A stretch of 6,853 nucleotides of DNA from NCBI GenBank assembly GCA_029266295.1, contig JAQSXD010000201.1, forward strand, positions 1 to 6,853, written 5' to 3'. This document shows positions 1-5,666 of this stretch, piece after piece. Positions within the stretch are counted from its first letter, which is position 1; every line of letters begins with the position of its first letter. This DNA is from Bacillota bacterium (GTDB taxonomy: Bacteria; Bacillota; Clostridia; Peptostreptococcales; Anaerovoracaceae). The notes below the pieces were generated by a model. The model ran no database searches. It was not told where the DNA came from and saw only the letters and a list, made by a program, of their open reading frames with translations. The position numbers and the translations under genes were made by a program.

Positions 1-612
1 CTGCTTGTTTCTGGTATGGGAGATGCACTTGCGACCTATTTTGAAGCCCGCGCATGCAAACAATCAGACAGCGGAAACTTTATCGGAGGACAATATACGG
101 TTACTTCTATGGCAATTGCAAAGCTTTGCTATGACACCTTGATTTCCGATGGTGTAAAAGCGCTGATATCTGTTCGCGAAGGCGTATGTACGAAGGCGCT
201 TGAACATATTGTCGAAGCAAATACCTATCTCTCTGGAATCGGCTTTGAAAGCTGCGGTATTGCGGCGGCCCATGCGATCCACAATGGTCTGACTGCAATC
301 GCCGAAACGCATCATTATTATCACGGTGAAAAGGTTGCGTTCGGTACGTTAACCCAACTGGTACTGGAAAACTCTGATCTGGAGGAACTGGAGGAAGTCA
401 TGAACTTCTGTCTTGATACAGGATTGCCTACAACGCTGGCTGACCTTGGCATACCAGAAGTAAAACCGGAGGAACTGATGCAGGCAGCAGAACTAGCATG
501 CGGGCCGAACGATACCATGGGCAACATGCCGTTTGCCGTCACGCCGCAGATGGTATATGATGCCATGATTGCCGCGGATGCACTTGGTCGTCACTACGAG
601 GCGAAACGCTAG
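1..612 (+). CDS. gldA: Glycerol dehydrogenase, C-terminal part (5' end outside window)
   Basis: NAD-dependent, metal-dependent glycerol dehydrogenase, which oxidises glycerol to dihydroxyacetone in the cytoplasm. The reading frame is open from base 1 and shows 203 residues before the TAG; the E. coli protein is about 367 residues, so roughly the N-terminal 45%, with the NAD-binding domain, is missing. The visible part is the all-helical metal-binding domain. All three metal ligands of the family can be placed by spacing against E. coli GldA Asp171, His254 and His271: Asp in the GMGDALAT motif (codon at 22), His of AAHAIHNG (codon at 271) and His of HHYYHGEK (codon at 322). The family blocks EARAC, EANTYLSG.GFES, KVAFGTLTQL and the C-terminal NMPFAVTP motif are intact. 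The frame shows no lesion. A hairpin terminator starts 35 bp after the stop, so this is the last gene of its transcript. Related family members act on other vicinal diols or hydroxyketones, so the exact substrate is inferred. Confidence 0.95.
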   Translation: MLVSGMGDALATYFEARACKQSDSGNFIGGQYTVTSMAIAKLCYDTLISDGVKALISVREGVCTKALEHIVEANTYLSGIGFESCGIAAAHAIHNGLTAIAETHHYYHGEKVAFGTLTQLVLENSDLEELEEVMNFCLDTGLPTTLADLGIPEVKPEELMQAAELACGPNDTMGNMPFAVTPQMVYDAMIAADALGRHYEAKR

Positions 613-628
613 TCTTCTGTTATAAAAA

Positions 629-652
629 GATAAAGAGATAAAGAGATAAAAG
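629..652 (+). repeat. Short tandem repeat, 8-bp unit, about three copies
   Basis: GATAAAGA at 629-636 and 637-644 is followed by an imperfect third copy, GATAAAAG, at 645-652. The third copy runs into the 5' arm of the gldA terminator. It is non-coding and purine-rich, and probably arose by slippage. No function is evident. Confidence 0.6.
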
Positions 653-685
653 AGAACTGGGCCAGTGCGTGCACAGTTCTCTTTT
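648..685 (+). terminator. Hairpin terminator after gldA
   Basis: A perfect 12-bp inverted repeat (AAAAGAGAACTG at 648-659, CAGTTCTCTTTT at 674-685) encloses a 14-nt loop. The 3' arm ends in CTTTT, which serves as a short U-tract. The 5' A-rich arm would also give a U-rich end on the opposite strand, so the element could act in both directions. It begins 35 bp after the gldA stop and lies about 100 bp upstream of the next promoter, which separates the two transcripts. Confidence 0.8.
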
Positions 686-787
686 GTAAATTAGGAAGGG
701 GCGCAAACCACTTTTCGTATCTAAGTTATTGGAATATTAAAATGATTCTGTATTCCTTGTATTGCCATAGAAATTATCTATTATAAA

Positions 788-816
788 TTGACATATCTAT
801 AACAATGTGCTATTTT
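788..816 (+). promoter_or_regulatory. Sigma-A-type promoter for the amino acid permease
   Basis: A consensus -35 TTGACA (788-793) is followed, after an exact 17-nt spacer, by a -10 TATTTT (811-816, 4 of 6 matches). The predicted transcript start is near 823, giving a leader of about 50 nt. The flanking DNA is AT-rich. A ribosome binding site AAGGA (861-865) sits 8 nt before the ATG at 874. The rest of the 613-873 gap holds the gldA terminator and otherwise nothing I can name. Confidence 0.7.
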
Positions 817-873
817 TATAAAGGCATTTTTCGACAGGACCTATTAATTCTTATATAGAGAAGGATTTATATT

Positions 874-2184
874 ATGGAATCAAACAAACTAAAAAAATCA
901 GTAACTACGATTGAAGCTTTTGCAATCGTAATCGGTATGATTATCGGATCTGGAATTTTTCTGAAGCCAAGCATTGTGTTAAATAATGCCGGGACACCGT
1001 TTCTCAGCATCATGGCGTGGGTTGTGGGCGGGATTATCACCTTGGCAGCGGCGCTATCTGTGGCAGAGATTGCTGTAGCGATTCCACGGTCGGGCGGCCT
1101 TTACACTTATTTAGGTGAATTATACGGTAAGCCTGTAGGTTTTCTGCTTGGATGGGTGCAGACTGTAATTTCTTATCCTGCATCTGTAGCGGTACAGACC
1201 ATCGCCTTTGCATCTTATGCGAATTTGCTGATGCCGTTAAGTGCAGTGCAGCAAAAGGTTGTGGCAGTCAGTGTACTGCTGTTTCTTCTTTTAATGAACA
1301 TCCTCTCCACAAAATGCGGAGGCGTGATCCAAACTCTGGCAACCATCGGTAAATTGCTGCCGGTTGCTGCAATCATTTTTTTTGGAATCACCGCAGACTT
1401 TGCGCCTCAGGTGAGCACTGCTGTACCGATGGCAAAAGGGGCTGGATTCGGAATGGCGATCCTGGGCACCCTATGGGCATATGATGGCTGGATCAGCGTC
1501 ACGAACATGGCGGGAGAGTTAAAAAACCCGACCAAGACGTTGCCAAGAGTCATTATTGGCGGAGTCATTTTCGTCATCGGAGTCTATGTACTCTTTAATC
1601 TGGCTATTTTCCATGTGTTACCTTTAGAACATATCGTTTCTTCTCCTACAGTAAGTGCTGATGCAGCAGAGATTTTGTTCGGTAATGGAGGTGCTGCATT
1701 CCTGACTGCGGGAATCATGGTCTCCATCTTCGGCTCTTTAAACGGGTATTTGATGACTGCAGCCAGAGTTCCCTATGTTATGGGAGAGCAAAGACAGCTG
1801 CCGTTTTCCAGCGTTCTAGCGGTCGCACACCCGAAGTTTCAGACTCCGGCAAATGCTCTGATTCTGCAGAGCTTACTAGCGGTGATTTATCTGTTCTCGG
1901 GAACGTACGACATGCTTACGGACCTTCTGGTATTTGTCCTTTGGATTTTCTTCACAATGGGTGTATTTGCAGTATTTCTTATTCGAAAAAAGAATCCTCC
2001 GAAGAAGGGTGTTTATAGAGTCCCGTTCTATCCCATCACACCCATCATTGGGGTTGTTGGCGGAGCTTATATATTAGTCAGCACGGTAATGGGAGACCCG
2101 CTTCGGTCCATCATTGGACTCGGCATTACATTGCTAGGCATTCCGGTGTACCGTTATGTCAGCAAGAAAAATCAGCAGAATTAG
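874..2184 (+). CDS. APC-superfamily amino acid permease, LAT/SteT-like
   Basis: Integral membrane amino acid transporter or exchanger of 436 residues, close to the length of Bacillus SteT (YkbA, a serine/threonine exchanger). Hydrophobic segments run through the whole protein, consistent with about 12 transmembrane helices and no cleaved signal peptide. Family hallmarks are present. The unwound TM1 substrate motif IGSGIF is at residues 24-29. The PRSGGLYTYL block is at 71-80, in the loop leading to TM3. The WAYDGW...NMAGELKNP block at 201-219 is highly characteristic of the LAT-type subfamily (TM6 and the loop after it). The start has a good Shine-Dalgarno 8 nt upstream. The gene has its own promoter and terminator, so it is probably monocistronic. 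The adjacent downstream aminotransferase handles small amino acids, which makes a serine, alanine or glycine-like substrate plausible; this is inference only. The family assignment is firm and the substrate is unknown. Confidence 0.92.
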   Translation: MESNKLKKSVTTIEAFAIVIGMIIGSGIFLKPSIVLNNAGTPFLSIMAWVVGGIITLAAALSVAEIAVAIPRSGGLYTYLGELYGKPVGFLLGWVQTVISYPASVAVQTIAFASYANLLMPLSAVQQKVVAVSVLLFLLLMNILSTKCGGVIQTLATIGKLLPVAAIIFFGITADFAPQVSTAVPMAKGAGFGMAILGTLWAYDGWISVTNMAGELKNPTKTLPRVIIGGVIFVIGVYVLFNLAIFHVLPLEHIVSSPTVSADAAEILFGNGGAAFLTAGIMVSIFGSLNGYLMTAARVPYVMGEQRQLPFSSVLAVAHPKFQTPANALILQSLLAVIYLFSGTYDMLTDLLVFVLWIFFTMGVFAVFLIRKKNPPKKGVYRVPFYPITPIIGVVGGAYILVSTVMGDPLRSIIGLGITLLGIPVYRYVSKKNQQN

Positions 2185-2188
2185 TAGC

Positions 2189-2217
2189 AAAGCAGCAGAT
2201 GGTTGATCTGCTGCTTT
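2189..2217 (+). terminator. Hairpin terminator after the permease gene
   Basis: A perfect 12-bp inverted repeat (2189-2200 and 2206-2217, built on GCAGCAGAT/ATCTGCTGC) has a 5-nt loop and begins 4 bp after the permease stop. The 3' arm ends in TTT and runs into TATATTTATAA, an interrupted T-rich tail. The stem is strong and the tail only moderate. It makes the permease and the next gene separate transcription units, unless there is read-through. Confidence 0.82.
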
Positions 2218-2295
2218 ATATTTATAAACTGTTATGATAAAAATATCAATAATTGCATATTTAAATGATGACACTTATCCGTTAGTATATTGATC

Positions 2296-2351
2296 AAAGG
2301 AATGTTTTGAAAAACCTTTAATCTTGACCGGTGACCTAAAAAGCGACTGGT
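2296..2351 (+). promoter_or_regulatory. Possible structured 5' leader of the aminotransferase gene
   Basis: Two short inverted repeats lie just before the gene. AAAGG (2296-2300) pairs with CCTTT (2315-2319) across 14 nt. ACCGGT (2327-2332) pairs with ACTGGT (2346-2351) through five Watson-Crick pairs and one G-U pair, with a 13-nt loop. The second hairpin abuts the first Shine-Dalgarno-like AAGGAG (2352-2357). I could not match this to a known riboswitch class. No convincing promoter is visible in 2218-2371: a TATATT at 2286-2291 is a fair -10 but lacks a -35. The stems are short and may be chance. Confidence 0.25.
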
Positions 2352-2371
2352 AAGGAGAATGGAGAAATAAT

Positions 2372-3508
2372 ATGAAAACACCATTGATCATGACCCCCGG
2401 CCCTACTTCAGTACATGAAGACGTACGCAGGGCAATGGCAAAAGCAATTACAAATCCGGATTTGGACATGGAATTCTATGAGTTCTATAAGGAAACCTGT
2501 AACCAGCTAAAAAAATTGTTTCTGACCAGCAATGATTTGCTTATCCTGAACGGAGAAGGAATCCTGGGGCTGGAGGCTGCCTGTGCCTCCCTAATTGAAC
2601 CAGGCGATCAGGTGCTGTGTCTGGATAATGGAATCTTCGGGAAAGGCTTCGGTGAGTTTGCTGAAATTTACGGCGCAGAGGTGACATATTTTAAGAGCGA
2701 CTACAGGAAAGCCATCTCAGTGGACGCTCTGGAACAATTTTTGGCAGATCGCCATGATTTTAAATTGGCTCTTCTTGTTCATTGTGAAACGCCTTCGGGG
2801 ATCACGAATTCGGTGAATCGAATCTGCCCGCTGCTGAAAAAATACGGAATCCTAACGGTTGTGGATTCCGTGTCGGCTGTATGCGGCGAAGAACTGAAAA
2901 CGGATGAATGGCAGATGGATCTAGTACTGGCAGGTTCACAGAAATGCATATCAGCTTCCCCTGGTCTTTCCATCGTCAGCATCAGCAAGGATGCTTGGAA
3001 GGTGATACGGGGCCGAAAGCGGCCTGCTGCAGGATTTTATTGTAATTTGGGTATCTGGAGCAACTGGTATGAGAAAAAGTGGTTTCCATATACGCAGCCC
3101 ATCAGTGATCTCTATGGATTAAAAGCTGCAGTGGACCGGATTCTAGAAGAAGGGGACAGCATCGCCCGCCATAAGAAATATGCCGAAGCGGTTAGAAACA
3201 GCCTTTTAAACGCAGGCCTGGAGCTTTATGCACAGGATGGATTTTCCAATACAGTAACAACTATTATAATACCGGAAGGCATTTGTTTTCGGGAACTGTT
3301 TGATGCTATGCTGACGGATCACAATATCATGATCGCCGGTGCCTTTGATTATTTGGCGGACACGGTATTTCGAATCGGCCATATGGGAGAGAATTGCAGG
3401 GAAGATAAATTGTATCTCACCTTAAAAGCGCTGGATGATGTCTTAAAGAAGCATCATATCTTACTGAAAAAGGATCTTCATCGGGAATTTGTGAACTTAA
3501 TTTTATAA
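2372..3508 (+). CDS. Class V PLP-dependent aminotransferase (alanine-glyoxylate / serine-pyruvate type)
   Basis: Cytoplasmic fold-type-I transaminase of 378 residues; the family runs about 360-420. The N-terminus carries the family signature MTPGPTSVHEDV (7-18). A glycine-rich phosphate-binding stretch NGEGILGLEAA is at 60-70, HCETPSG at 137-143, VVDSVSAV at 163-170 (Asp165 contacts the PLP pyridine nitrogen), and GSQKCISASPG at 188-198 with Lys191 as the Schiff-base lysine. VFRIGHMG at 332-339 supplies Arg334 for the substrate carboxylate. All catalytic positions are intact. In this family, members transfer amino groups between alanine, serine or ureidoglycine and glyoxylate or pyruvate; the sequence does not separate these. 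The start is set by GGAG (2361-2364) 7 nt upstream, with a second SD-like AAGGAG at 2352-2357. The protein ends in a basic/hydrophobic tail of about 15 residues after the usual family end. It follows an amino acid permease, which may supply substrate, but a terminator lies between them. Confidence 0.92.
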   Translation: MKTPLIMTPGPTSVHEDVRRAMAKAITNPDLDMEFYEFYKETCNQLKKLFLTSNDLLILNGEGILGLEAACASLIEPGDQVLCLDNGIFGKGFGEFAEIYGAEVTYFKSDYRKAISVDALEQFLADRHDFKLALLVHCETPSGITNSVNRICPLLKKYGILTVVDSVSAVCGEELKTDEWQMDLVLAGSQKCISASPGLSIVSISKDAWKVIRGRKRPAAGFYCNLGIWSNWYEKKWFPYTQPISDLYGLKAAVDRILEEGDSIARHKKYAEAVRNSLLNAGLELYAQDGFSNTVTTIIIPEGICFRELFDAMLTDHNIMIAGAFDYLADTVFRIGHMGENCREDKLYLTLKALDDVLKKHHILLKKDLHREFVNLIL

Positions 3509-3555
3509 ACAAGTACATCATATATTCAGAACAAACGAGCGACATTCAAAAGTGT

Positions 3556-3591
3556 CCGCCGAAGAACTGGAAATAAACAGTACTTCGGCGG
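3556..3591 (+). other. Strong stem-loop 3' of the aminotransferase gene
   Basis: CCGCCGAAG (3556-3564) pairs with CTTCGGCGG (3583-3591). After a single A-A mismatch (3565/3582), ACTG (3566-3569) pairs with CAGT (3578-3581), leaving an 8-nt loop. The result is 13 base pairs, the first nine GC-rich, in otherwise AT-rich DNA. No T-tract follows, so it is not a textbook terminator. It may protect an mRNA 3' end, work with the T-tract near 3674, or belong to a small RNA. Confidence 0.6.
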
Positions 3592-3624
3592 TGCATCAAA
3601 CAGGCTGCCATAGTTCATTCCTTC

Positions 3625-3680
3625 GCAGATCCTCCCGAGAATCTGCAATCTAATCCTAGTAGAAGCAAATTAGTTTTTTT
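3625..3680 (+). terminator. Candidate weak terminator with T7 tract
   Basis: GCAGAT (3625-3630) pairs with ATCTGC (3641-3646). It is followed by CTAAT (3650-3654) pairing with ATTAG (3669-3673), directly before seven Ts (3674-3680). The stem next to the T-tract is only 5 bp with a 14-nt loop, so efficiency would be low unless the upstream hairpins help. It is the best candidate for the end of the aminotransferase transcript. Confidence 0.4.
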
Positions 3681-3794
3681 GTTTAGTTAAATGTCCTCCT
3701 ATTCATTTTTCATGCCAAAAAAATGTTATCGATCGAAAATTGCGCATTTAGGAAGATAAATCCAAAAAATTTGATTGTCCATTTAAAATAGCAA

Positions 3795-3823
3795 TTGTAA
3801 AAACGTAAAAAAAATGATAATAT
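3795..3823 (+). promoter_or_regulatory. Probable sigma-A promoter for motAB
   Basis: TTGTAA (3795-3800, 4 of 6), a 17-nt spacer and TAATAT (3818-3823, 4 of 6) are combined with an extended -10 TG at 3815-3816. The predicted start is near 3830, with a leader of about 58 nt. I looked for a flagellar sigma-D pattern (TAAA, 14-16 nt, CCGATAT). TAAA at 3798 and GATA at 3816 are present, but the spacing is about four bases too short and the CC is missing, so sigma-A is the better reading. Confidence 0.5.
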
Positions 3824-3887
3824 GGGTGATGTATAGATAGGGAAATTTGATGATTTTAGTAAGAACTTGTCGATTACAGGAGGATGT

Positions 3888-4673
3888 ATGGAACTTACTA
3901 CTATAATAGGTGTGGTTGCGGGGGTTGTCGCTGTAGTAGGAGCAATGATTTTTAAACATATCAGCTTTGGGGTTTTGGTCAATCCCGCTGCGATATTTGT
4001 TATCTTTGTAGGTACTGCCGCCAGTGTTCTCAATTCATTTCCGGGAGAAAATCTAAAGAGCCTGGGAAAACTATTTAAAATTTTATTCACAAAGCAGAAA
4101 CTGATCACGGAGCTAGAAATCATTGAAATGATGATTAATTTATCAAGTATCAGCAAGACCGGAGGATTGCTGGCACTTGAGAGCAAAATTGAAGAAATAT
4201 CCGATCCATTTATACAAAAAGGAATACGAATGGTAGTTGACGGCTCAGAAGCCGATACAATTACAGATATACTTGAAGCTGAAATTACAGCCATGGAAAA
4301 GCGGCACGAGACCAATGCAAGCATTTTCGCATCTGCAGGTATGTATGCACCGACGCTTGGTGTATTGGGTGCAGTGTTTGGATTAATCGCCGCCATGTCT
4401 CATATCGACGACACCGAGGCTATGGCCGAAGCGATTGCAGCAGCATTTGTTGCAACGATCCTCGGTATTTTTACGGGTTATGTATTGTGGAACCCCTTTG
4501 CCAAAAAGCTGAAAGTGAAGAGTCAAAATGAGGTCATGCTGAAAGGTATGGTTGTGGAAGGTTTGCTGTCGATCCAAAGAGGAGATGCACCCTTCATGCT
4601 GAAAGAAAAGCTCCTGGCAGTTCTTCCTGCGTCAAAACAGGCAAAGATTCTTGAACAATTGAAGAAGGAATAG
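3888..4673 (+). CDS. motA: Flagellar motor stator protein MotA
   Basis: MotA forms, with MotB, the inner-membrane ion channel whose cytoplasmic loop pushes on rotor protein FliG. The protein has 261 residues and four membrane segments: about 3-22, 28-48, 148-170 and 180-201, with a large cytoplasmic loop between the second and third. Both stator prolines are present: Pro155 in GMYAPTLGVLGAVFGL (E. coli Pro173) and Pro203 in WNPFAKK (E. coli Pro222). In the loop, SKTGGLLALE places Glu98 at the position of E. coli Glu98, with Lys90 instead of Arg90, a charge-conserving change at a residue that contacts FliG. I chose ATG 3888 because AGGAGG (3878-3883) precedes it, though with a tight 4-nt gap. 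The in-frame TTG at 3867 has no ribosome binding site and would add seven residues absent from the family. motB follows after 13 bp, in the standard motAB order. Confidence 0.95.
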   Translation: MELTTIIGVVAGVVAVVGAMIFKHISFGVLVNPAAIFVIFVGTAASVLNSFPGENLKSLGKLFKILFTKQKLITELEIIEMMINLSSISKTGGLLALESKIEEISDPFIQKGIRMVVDGSEADTITDILEAEITAMEKRHETNASIFASAGMYAPTLGVLGAVFGLIAAMSHIDDTEAMAEAIAAAFVATILGIFTGYVLWNPFAKKLKVKSQNEVMLKGMVVEGLLSIQRGDAPFMLKEKLLAVLPASKQAKILEQLKKE

Positions 4674-4686
4674 GGAGTACATAGAT

Positions 4687-5439
4687 ATGTCAAGAAAAAA
4701 GAAGCATGCACATCACGAAGAAGAAGCAGGGGAAGCCTGGCTGCTCCCGTATTCAGATTTAATGACCTTATTATTGGCAGTTTTCATTGTACTTTTTGCT
4801 GTAAGTCAGATAGATGCGAAAAAAGCGCAGGATATGTCCGAACGTTTTAGCGAAACGATGATGGACCAAAAATATGTGGAATCTGTCAAGAACAGCGGCA
4901 AACAGGAGGAGGAGGGAGAGGAGCAAGCTACTCCCCCGAAGCCTGTGACGGAAGAAGAGCAGATGGAAGAACTGAAGGCTGAACTTGACGAAAAAATGAC
5001 ACAAGAACATATGACTGGGTCCGTGTCGACCAATATTGATAAGCGTGGCTTGGTAATCAGTCTGAACAATGCGATGTTCTTTGAACCTGGCAGCGCAGAA
5101 ATTAAAAAAGAATATGAAACAACGTTGATCGGAATTTCGGATTTGATGGGGAATATAGACAATTTTATTCGCGTTGAAGGTCATACCGACAACGTCCCGA
5201 TGAATTCGGAAATGTATCCATCCAATTGGGACTTATCCGTAGCAAGAGCCACCAGTGTGGTTCGATTGTTTTACGGCAGATCTGGGGTCGATCCTAAGAA
5301 GCTCATTGCTGTGGGATACGGTGAATACAGACCCATCGCTGATAACTCCACAGAAGCGGGACGACAGAAGAACAGAAGAATTGATATCATTGTTTTAAAC
5401 GATAAATATAGTGATCTGGAGAGGTCAATCATTCGATAA
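4687..5439 (+). CDS. motB: Flagellar motor stator protein MotB
   Basis: MotB completes the stator, anchors it to peptidoglycan and carries the ion-binding acid. Of 250 residues, 1-17 are a charged cytoplasmic tail (KKKHAHHEEE). A single membrane helix, about 19-40, contains the signature PYSDLMTLLLAVFIVLF with Asp24, equivalent to B. subtilis MotB Asp24 and E. coli Asp32. A periplasmic linker, about 41-115, includes a strongly acidic stretch (72-104). The OmpA-like peptidoglycan-binding domain, about 115-240, shows VEGHTDNVP (163-171), NWDLSVARA (180-188) and NRRIDI (229-234). The helix resembles the proton-type MotB family rather than PomB, so proton coupling is the likely but not proven mode. 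The ribosome binding site GGGAG (4673-4677) overlaps the motA stop, indicating coupled expression. No other flagellar or chemotaxis gene is in the window. Confidence 0.95.
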   Translation: MSRKKKHAHHEEEAGEAWLLPYSDLMTLLLAVFIVLFAVSQIDAKKAQDMSERFSETMMDQKYVESVKNSGKQEEEGEEQATPPKPVTEEEQMEELKAELDEKMTQEHMTGSVSTNIDKRGLVISLNNAMFFEPGSAEIKKEYETTLIGISDLMGNIDNFIRVEGHTDNVPMNSEMYPSNWDLSVARATSVVRLFYGRSGVDPKKLIAVGYGEYRPIADNSTEAGRQKNRRIDIIVLNDKYSDLERSIIR

Positions 5440-5510
5440 TTTTTCTGGCAGGATCCTGTTTATCAAGAATATATTGTGGTAAATATGTAGTAGAATGCAC
5501 TGGAAGTTTC

Positions 5511-5541
5511 TAACGAGGCAAAAAAGTTTGATGCCTCGTTA
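5511..5541 (+). terminator. Hairpin terminator after motAB
   Basis: TAACGAGGCA (5511-5520) and TGCCTCGTTA (5532-5541) form a perfect 10-bp stem with an 11-nt A-rich loop, followed by TATTTTAAAA. It begins 71 bp after the motB stop and ends 10 bp before the CIRCE inverted repeat. This insulates the stress-regulated gene from motAB transcription. The T-tail is short and interrupted. Confidence 0.8.
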
Positions 5542-5551
5542 TATTTTAAAA

Positions 5552-5588
5552 TCATCTTAGCACTCTAGTGAAGAGAGTGCTAAGATGA
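5552..5588 (+). promoter_or_regulatory. CIRCE operator (HrcA binding site)
   Basis: TTAGCACTC (5557-5565), a 9-nt spacer (5566-5574) and GAGTGCTAA (5575-5583) match the CIRCE consensus exactly in both arms and in spacing. The dyad extends beyond the consensus to perfect 14-bp arms (5552-5565 and 5575-5588). CIRCE is bound by the heat-shock repressor HrcA, usually ahead of hrcA-grpE-dnaK-dnaJ or groES-groEL. Here it lies ahead of a stand-alone J-protein gene. The right arm overlaps the expected -35 position of the promoter with TATAAT at 5600-5605, so bound HrcA would block RNA polymerase. hrcA itself is not in the window. Confidence 0.95.
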
Positions 5589-5605
5589 GAAATTTTGAAT
5601 ATAAT
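5577..5605 (+). promoter_or_regulatory. Sigma-A promoter of the J-protein gene, overlapped by CIRCE
   Basis: A perfect -10 TATAAT lies at 5600-5605. With a 17-nt spacer the -35 would be GTGCTA (5577-5582), only 3 of 6, and it falls inside the right arm of the CIRCE element. The predicted start is near 5612, giving a leader of about 55 nt. The weak -35 buried in the operator fits a repressible promoter. No better pairing was found between the motAB terminator and the gene. Confidence 0.6.
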
Positions 5606-5666
5606 AATACTTGATACAGCTTTGATCTGCTGCAAGTCGACAAAAGAATTTGAAGGGGGGATTGCA

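Larger units (their letters stand above)
3509..3794. other. Gene-free AT-rich intergenic stretch with hairpins
   Basis: About 380 bp separate the aminotransferase stop from the motA start, and I see no credible gene here. The left half holds a strong stem-loop (3556-3591) and a second hairpin region ending in a T7 tract (3625-3680). The right half (about 3681-3794) is very AT-rich, contains a palindrome TCGATCGA (3729-3736), and leads into the motA promoter. No tRNA, known riboswitch or c-di-GMP aptamer could be recognised by eye. Confidence 0.5.

Noticed and set aside
731..756. GGAATA/TATTCC inverted repeat upstream of the permease promoter
   Set aside because: It has only six base pairs across 14 nt in AT-rich DNA, so it is expected by chance.
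3600..3680. tRNA, attachment site or known riboswitch in the intergenic hairpin region
   Set aside because: No cloverleaf, T-loop motif or recognised aptamer core was found on either strand, and there is no integrase or repeat pair nearby.
3798..3823. Sigma-D (flagellar) promoter for motAB
   Set aside because: TAAA and GATA elements are present, but the spacing is too short and the CC of CCGATAT is missing.
3867..3887. TTG start seven codons upstream of motA ATG 3888
   Set aside because: No ribosome binding site precedes it, and the AGGAGG site lies inside the putative extension. MotA proteins start at the MELTTIIG-like position.
3710..4396. Long open frame on the minus strand opposite motA (228 codons)
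   Set aside because: It lies mostly antisense to a clearly conserved motA, has low-complexity Ser/Ile/Thr-rich content and no recognisable motif. It is a shadow frame.
4771..5184. Minus-strand open frames opposite motB
   Set aside because: They are composed of complements of the acidic linker codons (Leu/Phe/Ser runs), with no family features and no ribosome binding site.
5595..5666. Upstream in-frame TTG start that would add 24 residues to the J-protein
   Set aside because: It has no ribosome binding site, lies upstream of the predicted transcript start near 5612, and the extra residues do not resemble the family. ATG 5667 has a strong GAAGGGGGG site.
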